Shown here: positions 8,466 through 18,672 of the stretch, one piece after another | How the letters are laid out: each line of letters opens with the position of its first letter | Numbering within the stretch: the first letter of the stretch is position 1 | Assembly: GCF_000185725.2 (NCBI RefSeq) | Contig: NZ_KI391954.1 | Span: 558,001-622,000 of the forward strand | DNA from: Segniliparus rugosus ATCC BAA-974 | Lineage (GTDB): Bacteria; Actinomycetota; Actinomycetes; Mycobacteriales; Mycobacteriaceae | Reading direction: 5' to 3' | DNA: 64,000 nt | The notes under the pieces: generated by a model | Told to the model about the DNA's origin: nothing | The model's input: the letters and a program-made list of their open reading frames with translations, nothing else | Databases searched by the model: none | Translations under genes and position numbers: made by a program

Positions 8466-8829
8466 TCGTATTTATTCGTATTCATTGAAAATATGTGAAT
8501 AGATATTTATTTTCTATGTCGAGTCCTTGTAGAGAGCGCTTTTCGGCAGAATCGAATGTACGAGCAGCACGATGGGGATCGTGTCGGAGGGGCGGCTATT
8601 TCGACCGCCGTGGGGGTCACGTCCCCACAGTCGGGCCGCGCCGCCGGCCTCGCGCGTCAACGTGCGTCCGCAATTCGACACGGCGCCCTTTGCCGCCCAA
8701 ATGCCCTTTGGTCAAAACGCCAGACCTTGTGTGCGATCAAACATCCGCGCGCTACCACGACCACACACGAGTGAGACCCAAATCTGGCGAGCCCTGCACG
8801 CCCACCCCAGGGGCGCAGCCATGATCTCC
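8466..8829. other. Intergenic stretch, AT-rich at its left end
   Basis: About 360 bp with no credible gene. Bases 8466-8520 are strikingly AT-rich for this genome (runs such as TATTTATTCGTATTCATTG and ATAGATATTTATTTTC), as expected for an xenogeneic-silencer (Lsr2) target or an acquisition scar (inference). The rest has ordinary composition and I see nothing in it. Confidence 0.5.
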
Positions 8830-8835
8830 TAGACT
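8830..8835 (+). promoter_or_regulatory. -10 hexamer TAGACT, leaderless start
   Basis: TAGACT, then 6 nt, then the ATG at 8842; no Shine-Dalgarno sequence. Confidence 0.5.
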
Positions 8836-8841
8836 GACTAC

Positions 8842-9519
8842 ATGACACGCGCCCGAATCGCAGCGTTCGCCATCCTCGCCCTCGCGACTGTCTCCGCTTG
8901 TGACAGGACCGGCGCGGGACTTGGCGCTTCGACCGCGCGCGCCGACCCCACCACGACACAGATCTCGCCGGGCGTGTTCCCCCCGGAGAAAGTCGACACG
9001 CTCCTGTTGAGCCTAGACGAGGTGAATAGGACTGTGGCCCCAGGGCGGGCAACGAAGTTTTTTAACCAGGCTCCCATAGAAGATAAGCCATTTTCGCAGG
9101 CGCAACCGCCTACCACATCGTGCGGCAAAGCATTAGCGATTGGAACGGTTTATTCGGTGGGCGAGAATTGGTCTTCCTTTCGGTCATCCGAATATGATGC
9201 CACGCAGAATGTCTATATACGCTTGATTGTAGCAGTTTACCCGAGCGAGCAGTTAGCCGAAGAAGCTTTTTCCAGAATTGGAACCGGGGTCAGGTCCTGT
9301 GCGACCAACGACGAGTTCTCGCTTGACGCGGTTGTGGGCAATTACGCACAATGGCATTCGAACATTCCGGCCAGTGAAACGCATTCCCTTCCGCTCGGAT
9401 TGCACAACAATGTCACAAGGGTGAGGAATGTTTTGATTCAGATCGAATCCTCCGATCCCGAATCGGGAGCCAAACAAGCCAGCGGGTTGATTGCGCAAGT
9501 CGCCAACAAGATAACGTAG
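8842..9519 (+). CDS. Lipoprotein with PknH-type sensor domain
   Basis: 225-residue lipoprotein with Cys20 in the lipobox (VSAC). The exported part looks like the PknH_C/LppH-type sensor domain (PF14032) found as free lipoproteins and as the extracellular part of PknH: LLSLDEVNRTV near its start, CGKALAIGTVYSVG, conserved cysteine in VRSCATNDEF, and a C-terminal helix ending QVANKIT. A ligand-sensing or scaffold role is inferred from the family. Codon use is less G/C-rich than in neighbours after about 9050, suggesting recent acquisition. It converges on the NlpC gene, 9 nt away. Confidence 0.75.
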   Translation: MTRARIAAFAILALATVSACDRTGAGLGASTARADPTTTQISPGVFPPEKVDTLLLSLDEVNRTVAPGRATKFFNQAPIEDKPFSQAQPPTTSCGKALAIGTVYSVGENWSSFRSSEYDATQNVYIRLIVAVYPSEQLAEEAFSRIGTGVRSCATNDEFSLDAVVGNYAQWHSNIPASETHSLPLGLHNNVTRVRNVLIQIESSDPESGAKQASGLIAQVANKIT

Positions 9520-9528
9520 CCAATTCGC

Positions 9529-10617
9529 CTAACGAAGGTGGACGACTGTTATTCCACGACCATCATCAAGGGATATTCTCGTTTGCATATGCACAGGAGT
9601 TCCTGACGTATTCGTCTCCACGGTCACCCCATTCCCCATATAAATCGCGACATGCTCACTTCCCTTGGGGCTATAATAAACAAGATCCCCAGGCTGTGCC
9701 TGGGAGGGTGGCACGACTACGCCGGCAGGATTTTCGCCACTTGTTATCTTACCGAGCTGAGCCTTACTGTTATGGTCTGGATCGTACCCGGTCGCCTGGA
9801 ACACAGAATACTCGGCCAAACCACTGCAATCGAATCCTTTATGTTCATAATCATGACGAGAATCCCCAAACCCTTGGTGAAAGACTCCGTTCTGGTCCGT
9901 GAAACTATCGCGCGTGCCGGGCTGACTTGTGCCGTTCGGTCCGCCTCCACCCCAGACATATCTGGTCCCTTGCTGTCTTGCGGCAGCTCCAATCACTTTC
10001 AAACCTTTGTCACCCACCGATTCAGGGTTCGGGTAGGCAGCAGGAATTTGACCTTTGGGTCTCATCGATCCGTCCGCGTTCTTGCCCGCTAGGTAGTCTT
10101 TCCAGTTCTGATCTCTCTGCGTTCCAGGTCCTGCAGGCGGATACCCTGGCGGGTTGTCGGCGCCAGGCACATCGGATTTCCACCCTGGCTCTGACGGGTA
10201 ATCAGCCGCATCCCCTTCAGCTTTCGGCACCACATAGCCGGGATCGCCTGGCTTCCCGTTCGGCCCTGGCATGTGGTCTCCTGGTTGGCCTTGCGGCGTT
10301 TCTTCCGGCTTCGGGTCGTCGGTCTTCGGCTTGTCCTCGGGCTTAGGCTCTTCTGGTTTCGGCTGGGCTGGTTCTGCTCCTTGGCCGAGGCCGAATTGCG
10401 GTTGCGGTGTGTCGTAGAGCGCCTGGTGGCTTTTCGACACATCGCCCATGACCTCGTTGTCGGCCTGGTCCAATGTCGTGACCGCGCCGCTGAGGCGTTG
10501 CTGCAGCTCCTCCTGGATCCCGGCTCTGCGCATCCCCGGCCGCTGAGTCTCCTGCAGCTGCCAGTCATCGGTCACGTCGAAACCGTTCTGCTGCGCCAGC
10601 CCCAGCACCTCGCGCAC
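9529..10617 (-). pseudogene. NlpC/P60 peptidoglycan endopeptidase, 5'-truncated
   Basis: The C-terminal 130 residues are an NlpC/P60 domain expected to cut D-Glu-meso-Dap bonds, with catalytic Cys in GFDCSGLAEYS and His in SEHVAIYMG. Before it lie a long Pro/Lys/Glu-rich linker and a segment (EVLGLAQQNGFDVTDDWQ...VTTLDQADNEV) that resembles the central part of T7SS-associated proteins. There is no signal peptide and no WXG/EspA-like N-terminal domain. Plausible starts are the GTG at 10617 or 10608; upstream sequence in frame is antisense to an XRE fragment. So the gene seems to have lost its 5' end and promoter. Lower GC than flanks. Confidence 0.65.
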
Positions 10618-10920
10618 GCCGCAGATCGACGCTCTCGTCAAGATCGCGGCAGTCCTCAAGCGCCCCATCGGCTCTTTGGTCACAGTCCCCAAGGCTCAGC
10701 GCAAACTCTCCGACCTTCGCATCCTCAAGGGCTCGCCCAACCCCAGCTCGCTAAAGCGCTCGGTGCCCCGACCAGCAGCTACGGTGAAATCGAACGTGCC
10801 ATGCGTCCCATTCCTGAACAACTCCTCGCGCCGCTCTCGTCGGCGCTGGGAGTCAGCCCGACGAGCTCCAGAAGGCGGGCGCAGAGCAAAAAACCGCCCA
10901 CCGGGCACACCGGCCTAGCG
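10598..10920 (+). pseudogene. Remnant of a double-HTH XRE-family regulator
   Basis: The plus strand encodes the end of one HTH domain (RTPQIDALVKIAAVLKRPIG) and, after a frameshift, a second complete one (QPQLAKALGAPTSSYGEIER, then RPIPEQLLAPLSSALGVSP). Restoring one G in the GGG at 10729-10731 joins ...RKLSDLRILKG to LAQPQLAKALG in one frame, the normal spacing of tandem-HTH XRE regulators. The N-terminal half is absent: its 5' edge meets the 5' edge of the truncated NlpC gene head to head near 10610. Clearly decayed; no function expected. Confidence 0.6.
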
Positions 10921-10935
10921 GCGTGTTCGGGCTTG

Positions 10936-12513
10936 TTATTCCCACTCGATGGTGCCTGGCGGTTTGCTCGTGATGTCCAAAACGACGCGGTTGATGCCCG
11001 CAACTTCCCCGGTGATGCGGTTGGAGATCCGCTCCAGCGCCTCGTACGGCACCCGAGCCCAGTCTGCGGTCATCGCGTCTTCGCTCGTCACCGGGCGCAG
11101 CACGATGGGATGCCCGTAGGTGCGCCCGTCGCCTTGCACGCCGACGCTGCGCACACCGGGGAGCAGCACCACGGGGCATTGCCAGATGCCGAGTTCGGGC
11201 CCGAGGACGGCCAGCTCCTCGCGGACGATCGAGTCGGCGGCGCGCAAGGTGGCGAGCCGGTCCTCGGTCACCTCGCCGATGATCCGCACGGCGAGGCCGG
11301 GGCCGGGGAACGGCTCGCGGGCGACAATGGTCTCCGGCAGGCCGAGTTCGCGGCCCACCGCCCGCACCTCGTCTTTGAACAGCAGCCGCAACGGCTCCAC
11401 CAGTTCGAACTTCAAGTCCTCTGGCAGTCCGCCGACGTTGTGGTGGCTCTTGATGACCGCCGCGCCGCTACCGCCCCCGGATTCGACCACGTCGGGATAC
11501 AGAGTGCCCTGGACGAGGAACGAGACCTCGCCGGGCGAGCGTTTCGCGGCCTCGGCGACGGCGGACTCGAAGCTCGTGATGAACTCACGGCCGATGATCT
11601 TGCGCTTGGCCTCGGGGTCTTCGACGCCCGCGAGGGCGGTGAGGAATTGCTCGCGGGCGTCCACCGTGATGAGCTCGGCCCCGGTGGCGGCGGTGAAATC
11701 GCGTTCGACCTGCTCCCGCTCTCCGGAACGCAGCAGGCCGTGGTCCACGAAGACGCAGGTGAGGCGGTCGCCGATGGCGCGGGCCACCACTGCCGCCGCG
11801 ACGGCGGAGTCCACGCCGCCCGACAGGCCGCAGATCGCGCGCCCTTCCGGGCCGACTTGTTCGCGCACGGCCTCGATCAGGCTCTCGGCGATGTGCGCGG
11901 GGGTCCAGGTGGCCGGGATGCCCGCGATTTCGTGCAGGAAGCGCTCGAGAGCGGCCTGGCCGTGCGGGGAATGGCGCACTTCGGGGTGGTACTGCACGCC
12001 GACGAGCTTGCGCCCGAGATCCTCGAAGCCCGCAACGGGAGCGCCCGGGCTGTTCGCGGTGACGGTGAAGCCGGGCGGGGCCTGGGTCACCGAGTCGCCG
12101 TGGCTCATCCACACAGGATGCTTCGCGGGCGTTCCCGCGTGCAGCGCGCCGCCGCCGCCCGCCAGGGTCAGCTCGGTGCGGCCATATTCTCGTACGTTCG
12201 TATGGGAGACCGCCCCGCCGAGCGCGAGGGCCATCGCCTGGAACCCGTAGCAGATGCCCATCACCGGCACGCCGAGGTCGAAGAGGGCGGGGTCCGCCGA
12301 GGGGGCGCCCTGGTCGTAGACGCTCGACGGTCCTCCCGAGAGGATGATCGCGAGCGGGTCGCGCTTCTTGACGTCCTCGATCGGGGTCGAGTGGGGGAGG
12401 ACTTCGGAGAAGATCCGCGCTTCACGCACTCTGCGGGCGATGAGCTGGGTGTACTGCGCCCCAAAGTCGATGACGAGCACAGGCCGGTCGGGGGTTTCGG
12501 GGTTCTGGGCCAT
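10936..12513 (-). CDS. guaA: GMP synthase (glutamine-hydrolysing)
   Basis: 525-residue, full-length two-domain enzyme of purine synthesis: XMP + Gln + ATP to GMP. The class I glutamine amidotransferase domain (about 10-200) has Cys88 in GICYGF and the catalytic His-Pro-Glu in GVQYHPEV. The ATP-pyrophosphatase domain has the PP-loop [11 protein letters not shown] (about 230) and FVDHGLLR; the dimerisation domain ends with the family hallmark [10 protein letters not shown]. The ATG at 12513 lies 6 nt after a TAAGAT hexamer on the minus strand, a leaderless start. Transcribed away from rlmN. Confidence 0.97.
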   Translation of the reverse strand: MAQNPETPDRPVLVIDFGAQYTQLIARRVREARIFSEVLPHSTPIEDVKKRDPLAIILSGGPSSVYDQGAPSADPALFDLGVPVMGICYGFQAMALALGGAVSHTNVREYGRTELTLAGGGGALHAGTPAKHPVWMSHGDSVTQAPPGFTVTANSPGAPVAGFEDLGRKLVGVQYHPEVRHSPHGQAALERFLHEIAGIPATWTPAHIAESLIEAVREQVGPEGRAICGLSGGVDSAVAAAVVARAIGDRLTCVFVDHGLLRSGEREQVERDFTAATGAELITVDAREQFLTALAGVEDPEAKRKIIGREFITSFESAVAEAAKRSPGEVSFLVQGTLYPDVVESGGGSGAAVIKSHHNVGGLPEDLKFELVEPLRLLFKDEVRAVGRELGLPETIVAREPFPGPGLAVRIIGEVTEDRLATLRAADSIVREELAVLGPELGIWQCPVVLLPGVRSVGVQGDGRTYGHPIVLRPVTSEDAMTADWARVPYEALERISNRITGEVAGINRVVLDITSKPPGTIEWE

Positions 12514-12519
12514 GAGCGC

Positions 12520-12525
12520 ATCTTA
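12520..12525 (-). promoter_or_regulatory. -10 hexamer TAAGAT, leaderless start of guaA
   Basis: On the minus strand TAAGAT is followed by GCGCTC and then the guaA ATG; no Shine-Dalgarno sequence. Confidence 0.5.
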
Positions 12526-12568
12526 GCTGGTCGCGCAGCGGCGTGAGTTGCGGCATAATTGCCTGGTC

Positions 12569-13678
12569 ATGACTTCTCTCCCGCTCGTGTTCGACGCGCC
12601 AAAGCGCGGTATGCCGCCGCGCCACCTTGCCGACCTCGCCGCCGAGGAGCTGCGCGAGGCGGTCGCCGGGCTCGGGGAGAAGCCGTTCCGGGCACAGCAG
12701 CTGGCCAGGCACTATTACTCGCGGCTGACCGCCGAACCGGGCGTGATGACCGACATCCCCGCCGCGAGCAGGGGGAAGCTGGCCGACGCTTTGCTGCCGA
12801 GTCTGATCACGCCGGCGCGCACGATGGGCTGCGACGGGGGCGAGACGGTGAAGACGCTGTGGCGCCTCCACGACGGCGCGCTGGTGGAGAGCGTGCTCAT
12901 GGGGTATGCGGACCGGGTCACGCTGTGTGTGTCGAGCCAGGCGGGCTGCGGCATGGCCTGCCCGTTCTGCGCCACCGGCCAGGGCGGGCTGACCCGCAAC
13001 CTCTCGACGGCGGAGATCGTGGAGCAGGTGCGGCTGGCCGCGGCCGCCGCGCGGGACGGAAAGGTCGCGGGCGGGCCGAGGAACCTCTCCAACGTCGTGT
13101 TCATGGGCATGGGGGAGCCGTTGGCGAACTACAACCGGGTGCTCGCGGCGGTGCGGCGGATCACCAGCCCCGCTCCGGACGGTCTCGGCCTGTCGCAGCG
13201 TTCGGTCGTGGTGTCCACGGTGGGGCTCGTGCCGGCGATCAAGCGCCTCGCGGGCGAGGGCTTGTCGGTCACGCTCGCCGTCTCGCTGCACGCCCCGGAC
13301 GACGAGCTGCGCGACACGCTCGTCCCGGTGAACACGCGTTGGCCGGTGGCCGAGGTGCTCGCCGCCGCCCAGGGCTACGCGCGCCAGACCGGCAGGCGGG
13401 TGTCGGTGGAGTACGCCCTGATCCGAGAGGTGAACGATCAGCCGTGGCGGGCGGACTTGCTCGGCGGCCTCTTGCACCAGGCGCTGGGCCCGCTCGCCCA
13501 TGTGAACCTCATTCCGCTCAATCCGACCCCCGGCAGCAAGTGGGACGCGAGTTCGCCGGAGGCGCAACGCGAGTTCGTCCGGCGCGTGCGCGCGAAGGGC
13601 GTGTCCTGCACGGTCCGCGACACCCGTGGCCAGGAGATCGCGGCGGCCTGCGGCCAGTTGGCCGCCGCGCCCGCCTGA
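12569..13678 (+). CDS. rlmN: Dual-specificity 23S rRNA/tRNA m2A methyltransferase
   Basis: 369-residue radical-SAM methyltransferase that forms 2-methyladenosine at 23S rRNA A2503 and tRNA A37. The cluster-binding Cys are C127, C131 and C134 (CGMACPFC), with the SAM-binding [11 protein letters not shown] downstream, and the catalytic C-terminal Cys347 in SCTVRDTRG. The ATG at 12569 is preferred over the in-frame TTG at 12548 because it starts the usual short N-terminal region. A possible -10 (CATAAT) lies about 9 nt upstream. Confidence 0.95.
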   Translation: MTSLPLVFDAPKRGMPPRHLADLAAEELREAVAGLGEKPFRAQQLARHYYSRLTAEPGVMTDIPAASRGKLADALLPSLITPARTMGCDGGETVKTLWRLHDGALVESVLMGYADRVTLCVSSQAGCGMACPFCATGQGGLTRNLSTAEIVEQVRLAAAAARDGKVAGGPRNLSNVVFMGMGEPLANYNRVLAAVRRITSPAPDGLGLSQRSVVVSTVGLVPAIKRLAGEGLSVTLAVSLHAPDDELRDTLVPVNTRWPVAEVLAAAQGYARQTGRRVSVEYALIREVNDQPWRADLLGGLLHQALGPLAHVNLIPLNPTPGSKWDASSPEAQREFVRRVRAKGVSCTVRDTRGQEIAAACGQLAAAPA

Positions 13679-13774
13679 GGCTCAAGAGGTTGGGCCAGCG
13701 CAACTATTTCCGCGCTATGATCGCTAGGCCTCAGAGACGAGGCGATGAGTTTCATGAGAAATGGAGAGAGAACG

Positions 13775-14755
13775 ATGGGTGCGCGTCGCGTGGTCAAAGC
13801 TGCCTGTACGAGTTTGTTCGCGCTTGTCGCGGGCGCGGGTTCAGCGTTCGGGGGCCTCGCGGCTCCTTCACTTGCGGCTCCGAGCCAGAACGGGCCGCGC
13901 ATCGTGGACAAGGAGCAAGTGGCGGACAACTGGTGGAAGATCACCGTCTATTCGCCCTCCATGGACAAAGAGATCGTCAACGACGTGTTGCGCGCTCCGG
14001 CCAAGTCCGCGCCGACGTTCTACCTCCTACAAGGGGCGGAAGGCGGCCAGGGCGGCAGGTCGTGGTTCGACCTCACGAACGCGCCGGACTTCTTCAAGGG
14101 CAAACGGGTCAACGTCATCGCGCCGATCGGCGATCCCGGCAGTATGTACACCGACTGGGACCAGGACGACCCGGTCTTGGGCCGGGTGAAATGGCAGACC
14201 TACCTCACCAAGGAGCTGCCCGCAGCTCTTGGCAAGGAGCTCGGCATGAACGGCAAGACGGCGGTGGGCGGCGTCTCGATCAGCGCAGGCCCGGCCATCG
14301 ACCTCATGGTCCAGGACCCGAAGTTCTTCTCGGCGGCCGCCGCGTACAGCGGCTGCCCGATCACCAGCGGCGCGCGGCAGTGGCAGACCGGATCGCTGGT
14401 GCGGTACACGGGCGGCGGGGACGCGGCCAACATGTGGTCGGGCGACGAGTGGGCCGCGCACGACCCTTCGCAGAACCTGGCCAAGCTCAAAGGCAAGCCG
14501 CTCTACCTTGCCGCCTCGACCGGGGCCCCCGGCGAGGTCGACCAGCTCTCGTCGGACGGCGAGGGGCTGGGCGGCTCGTTCATCGAGTCGATGTCGCAGC
14601 AGTGCACGGACGAGTTCGTGCAGGACGCGCGCGACGCGGGGCTGAGCCTGACGTACGACCGGCGCGAGGAGGGCGGCCACGACTGGGGCCTGTTCGGCTC
14701 GGAGATGGAAGCCTCCTGGGGCCAGGTCATCGCCCCCGCGCTCGGGACGAAATGA
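13775..14755 (+). CDS. Mycolyltransferase, antigen 85 type
   Basis: 326-residue exported alpha/beta-hydrolase of the Ag85/corynomycolyltransferase family, which moves mycolates between trehalose molecules or to arabinogalactan outside the membrane. A Sec signal peptide ends near SLAAPS. Conserved features are the N-terminal LLQGAEGG oxyanion-loop region, FDLTNAPDFF, DPGSMYTDWDQDD, the nucleophile Ser168 in GGVSISAG, and catalytic His302 in GGHDWGLF. The ATG at 13775 follows a purine-rich SD (GGAGAGAG); earlier in-frame ATGs give extra residues before the signal peptide. It supports a mycolic-acid cell envelope. Confidence 0.9.
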   Translation: MGARRVVKAACTSLFALVAGAGSAFGGLAAPSLAAPSQNGPRIVDKEQVADNWWKITVYSPSMDKEIVNDVLRAPAKSAPTFYLLQGAEGGQGGRSWFDLTNAPDFFKGKRVNVIAPIGDPGSMYTDWDQDDPVLGRVKWQTYLTKELPAALGKELGMNGKTAVGGVSISAGPAIDLMVQDPKFFSAAAAYSGCPITSGARQWQTGSLVRYTGGGDAANMWSGDEWAAHDPSQNLAKLKGKPLYLAASTGAPGEVDQLSSDGEGLGGSFIESMSQQCTDEFVQDARDAGLSLTYDRREEGGHDWGLFGSEMEASWGQVIAPALGTK

Positions 14756-14786
14756 CCGCCAGCCGCTGAGCGGGCGGTGCTTGGCA

Positions 14787-15254
14787 ATGACCACGTACGA
14801 GTTGACGCGCACGCTCGCCCCGCCGGATTTTCTGCGGCCGCCCCTGGCGGCCGCGATGGTCCTCTTCGCCGCCAGCCTGGCATGTGTCGTGCTGTTGAGG
14901 ATGAAGCTGAGGGTGAAAAAGAGATACCCGGTGCTGGGGTTGCTCGTCTTCTTTCCGATGTCTCTGGTGGTCGGCGCGTACGCGGAGGAAGACGACGAGC
15001 GCGTCTGGCGGCGAGAAGAAGCCGAGGCGATGGCTGCGCAATGGGGGGTCGTCGTCGCGGACCCCGGCCAGCTTCCCGGCTTGGACGTGAGCCCTCGCCG
15101 CGAACTGGACGTGGCCGTCGGCGGCCTGCTCCGGCGGTGTGAGCTCGCCTCGTTCCAGCAGGACGCGCGGGACGGGACTTGGAGCACGTCCCGGATCACC
15201 GCGAAGGGCCGCTCGTCGCGCACGGTGCGTCTCCAATTGCGCTGCCCCGCGTGA
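14787..15254 (+). CDS. Small membrane protein, unknown
   Basis: 155-residue protein with two predicted membrane helices (about 18-38 and 47-65) and a hydrophilic C-terminal domain of about 90 residues that starts acidic-basic (AEEDDERVWRREEAEAMAAQ) and has two cysteines (LLRRCELA, LQLRCPA). No family recognised. The ATG at 14787 lies 31 nt after the mycolyltransferase stop, so the two may form an operon, hinting at an envelope role (inference). Confidence 0.65.
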   Translation: MTTYELTRTLAPPDFLRPPLAAAMVLFAASLACVVLLRMKLRVKKRYPVLGLLVFFPMSLVVGAYAEEDDERVWRREEAEAMAAQWGVVVADPGQLPGLDVSPRRELDVAVGGLLRRCELASFQQDARDGTWSTSRITAKGRSSRTVRLQLRCPA

Positions 15255-15264
15255 CGGGCCGCCC

Positions 15265-16542
15265 TCACTCCTCCACGGGAGCCTCGTCCACCCAGTGGAC
15301 GCCTCGGTCCTTGACCAGCGGCAGTTGGTCGAGGCGGACCCGGTCGAAGACCAGCTCGAACGGCGGTCCGAGGCACTCGCCGCTGAGCTTGATCTGGTCC
15401 GGGCCGAGCTCGTCGTAGCGCAGTGTGGTCCGCGTTCCTGGGTGTTTGGGCGCGGTGAGGACGAGCTGTCGGCCCTGCCGGTCGATTTCCGCGGCGAGGC
15501 GCTGGACGGAGCCGTCCGCGAGTTCGAGGACGACGCTCACTTCGGCGTGCTGGAGGTCGGCCCCGGCGAACAGCGCCTCCGGGTCGTAGCCGTCCACGAT
15601 GAAGTAGCCGACCGCTGCGGGCCCCCGCGCCTTCCACGCCCCATAGAACTGCGGTTTCGGCCGGTCCGGGCCGAAGAGGGAGTACGCGGCGCGCGACGCG
15701 GTGAGCGCCCCCGCCGCGAACACCGCGACGATCAGCGCCGCCGCGGCGGCCACGGCTCGGTCCCACGACCGCTTTCCGGTGAGCGAGACCTTCGGCAGGG
15801 GCAGGGTGGCGCGGTTCGCCACCAACACGTCCCAGAGCCTGGAGGCGTGGGGCAGAAGGAGGATCACCGCCATCGCCAGCAAATGCGTGCAATGCAGCTT
15901 CACCGGCACGTCGTAGAAGAGGTCGAGCAGCGTCACCTGGCCCATGGCGATGACGGCGAGCGCGGCTCCGATGGTCCAGACTCCCGGCAGCGCCAAGAGG
16001 ATGCCGCTGGAAAGCTCGACGAGCCCGGTGGCGGACTCGTACCAGGGCGCGGCGCTCATCGAATGCCACAACACCTGCATGGGGGTCTGGTCGCCGATCC
16101 GGGTGAGCAGTTGGCTCGGCATAAGCTCGGACATCTGGGCCGGGAAGAGCTTCGCCGCGCCGTAGGTGGACATCTGCATGCCCAGCACGAGCCGCATCGC
16201 GAGCCAAAGCCAACCCCAGGCGCGTCCGGCCGGCCGATGCTGGCGGCGCAACGCCGTCCAGACGAGCGCGACGAGGAGCGCGAGGACGACGAAGAGGAGA
16301 TCGCGGGTCCAGTAGTACTGGGTGTCCGAGCCCTCGGTGAGATGGTTCGGGACGGGATGGCCCATCCCCAGCGCGTACATGGCGAACCATCTGGTCGGCG
16401 TGTTCCAGATCGGCTCGTAGTACGTCCGGTACAGCTGGCCGCCGACGACCGGGGTGAGGATCAGACAGATGCCCTGCCAGTACAGCAAGAGCCACGCGGA
16501 GAGAAAGCGGAACGCGAAGGCCCTCAGTTGTCCACGAAGCAT
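15265..16542 (-). CDS. DoxX-like multi-pass membrane protein
   Basis: 425-residue integral membrane protein with about seven or eight helices in the N-terminal 290 residues, then a soluble C-terminal domain. The region YGAAKLFPAQM, followed by GLVELSSGILLALPGVWTIG, and HCTHLLAMAVILLLPH resembles the DoxX/HTTM family of unknown catalytic role. The C-terminal domain (ELADGSVQRLAAEIDRQGRQ, LRYDELGPDQIKLSG) is probably extracytoplasmic. It converges on the small membrane protein gene, with a 10-nt gap. No substrate can be assigned. Confidence 0.75.
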   Translation of the reverse strand: MLRGQLRAFAFRFLSAWLLLYWQGICLILTPVVGGQLYRTYYEPIWNTPTRWFAMYALGMGHPVPNHLTEGSDTQYYWTRDLLFVVLALLVALVWTALRRQHRPAGRAWGWLWLAMRLVLGMQMSTYGAAKLFPAQMSELMPSQLLTRIGDQTPMQVLWHSMSAAPWYESATGLVELSSGILLALPGVWTIGAALAVIAMGQVTLLDLFYDVPVKLHCTHLLAMAVILLLPHASRLWDVLVANRATLPLPKVSLTGKRSWDRAVAAAAALIVAVFAAGALTASRAAYSLFGPDRPKPQFYGAWKARGPAAVGYFIVDGYDPEALFAGADLQHAEVSVVLELADGSVQRLAAEIDRQGRQLVLTAPKHPGTRTTLRYDELGPDQIKLSGECLGPPFELVFDRVRLDQLPLVKDRGVHWVDEAPVEE

Positions 16543-16612
16543 GGCTGCCGATGCTAGCGGACCGCGAGGCGGCGCGGCATGCGGTTATGGTGGGAGGCGA
16601 GGAGGATTTGCC

Positions 16613-18663
16613 ATGAGATTGATCCGTTGGGCCGCGACGGTCGGTGCGGCGGTGCTCGCGGCCGGATGCACGCACGCCGGGGGCGGCGAGTCCGCCTCGG
16701 AGCATCAGGCGAAAGCGTTCGACGTGTCCGAGCTCGACGGGGCGGTCAAGGCGTGCGACTCGCTCTTTGGCTTCGTGAACAAGAAATGGTTGGACTCGCA
16801 TCCGATTCCAGACGACCGGAGCTGGTTGAGCATCGACACGAAGCTCGCCGAGGACGATCTCGCGCTCGAGCGCAAGCTCGCGCAAGACGCGGCAGGGGAG
16901 ACGGACAAAAACTCGGTCCGGCACAAAGTCGGCCTGCTCTACAAGGAGGCTGAGGACGAGGCCGCCATCGAGCGGGCGGGGATCGCGCCGCTCAGGGACC
17001 GGCTCGACAGGATCGCCGCTGTCGCTTCGCCCGAGGACATCGCAGCGGTCCTGCGCGAGTTGGGGGCCGAGGGCGACGGGATCGGGCTGCGCTTGTCCGC
17101 GACGGCCGACTTCCGCGACGCCGCCAAACAGGTCGCCGCCGTGTCCGAGGCGGCGTTGGGCCTGCCGTCGAAGGACTATTACACCGATCCGCAGTACAAG
17201 CCGGTGCTGGACGCGTATCGCGAGCACGCGCGGACGGTGTTCGGCCTGCTCGGCGAGGACCAGGCCGCCGCGCAGCGCTCCTCGGACCGTTCCTCGCGCT
17301 GGAGTCGGCGTTCGCCGCGGCGTCGCTCTCCGAGGTCGAGCAGCGCGAGGTGGACAACCAGTTCAAATACGTCTCGCTGGACGAGGCGCAACGGCTCACT
17401 CCGCATTTCGACTGGCAGGCGTTCTTCGCGGCCCAGCGGGCGAGCGCGGCAGGAGGTTTCTCGCTGCCGCAGACCCGGTTCTTCCAGACGTTCGACCAGC
17501 AGCTCGCGACCGCGCCGCTCGACCAGTGGAAGGCGTATCTGGCCTTCCATGTCGTGAACCATTACAGCGACGCGCTGCCCAAGGCGTTCCGCGACTCGCG
17601 GTTCGCCTTCGACCAAGCCAAATCGGGGGCCAAGGCCCCGTTGCCGGCGTTCAAACGCGCGTTGTCCCTCGTGGAGGACAATCTCGGCGAGGGCCTCGGA
17701 CAGCTGTATGTGGCGGCGAAGTTCCCCAAGGAGGCCAAGGACGCGGTCCTCGCGCTGGTGCGCAGGGTCGTCGCGGCGATGGGGGAGCGGATCGACCGGC
17801 TGGACTGGATGGGGCCCGAGACCAAAGCGAAGGCGAAAGCCAAGCTCGGGAAGATCCTGCCGAAGATCGGCTATCCGGACCGCTGGCGCGACTGGTCGGG
17901 CCTGACGCTCGACGGCAAGGGGCTGATCTCGGACGTCCGCGCGGCCGAAGCGTTCGAGCAGGCCTACCAGGTGGCGAAGATCGGCAAGCCGACCGACCGG
18001 CAGGAATGGCAAATGACCCCGCAGACCATCAACGCCTACTACGAGCCGACGGACAACACGATCAACTTCCCCGCCGCGATCTTGCAGTCGCCGTACTTCG
18101 ACCCGAAGGCAGACCCGGCGCTCAACTACGGCGCGATCGGCGCGGTCATCGGCCACGAGATGACCCATGCCTTCGACGACGAGGGCAGCCAGTTCGACGG
18201 GGACGGCAACCGGGCGAACTGGTGGACCGACGAAGACCGCGAAGAGTTCGAGGCCCGCACCGGCAAACTCGTGGGCCAGTACAGCGCCTACGCCCCGCTG
18301 CCGGATCATCCGGACGCGCACGTGGACGGCAGGCTCACGCTCGGCGAGAATATCGCGGACCTCGGCGGCGCGCTCACCGCGTTCGACGCGCTCGCCGCCG
18401 AGCCCGGCCCTGGTCCGTTCGCAGGCACGAAGATCGAGGGCTACACGCCCGCCCAACGGTTCTTCTTCGCGTACGCGAGGTCGTGGCGGGCCAAAGACAG
18501 GGCGGAGGCCGTTCTGGAGCGTCTCGCGAGCGACCCGCACTCGCCGGAGCGATACCGCGTCGACGGGGTGGCCCCGAATGTTCCGGCTTTCGCGCAAGCG
18601 TTCGGCTGCGAACCTGGCGCGCCGATGGCGCACACAGCCGCGCAGCTGGTGTCGATCTGGTGA
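16613..18663 (+). pseudogene. M13 (neprilysin/Zmp1-like) metallopeptidase lipoprotein, frameshifted
   Basis: An M13 zinc metallopeptidase split over two frames. It begins with a lipoprotein signal (AAGC, Cys19), preceded by SD GGAGGAT (16601-16607), and reads the N-terminal M13 region to about 17264. From 17266 onward the next frame continues (AALLGPFLALESAFAAASL ... ), carrying the zinc motif GHEMTHAFDDEG and GENIADLGG and ending normally at 18663. A single missing base in GCCGCCGCGCAG (about 17264-17275) accounts for it. Everything else is intact, so it is either a very recent pseudogene or a sequencing error. Zmp1 in M. tuberculosis (Rv0198c) is the closest type. Confidence 0.8.
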
Positions 18664-18672
18664 CCGAGCCCG

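Noticed and set aside
8495-8824. Short open frames in the 8.5-8.8 kb gap
   Set aside because: No ribosome-binding site, no recognisable motif, composition changes along the frame; left as noncoding.
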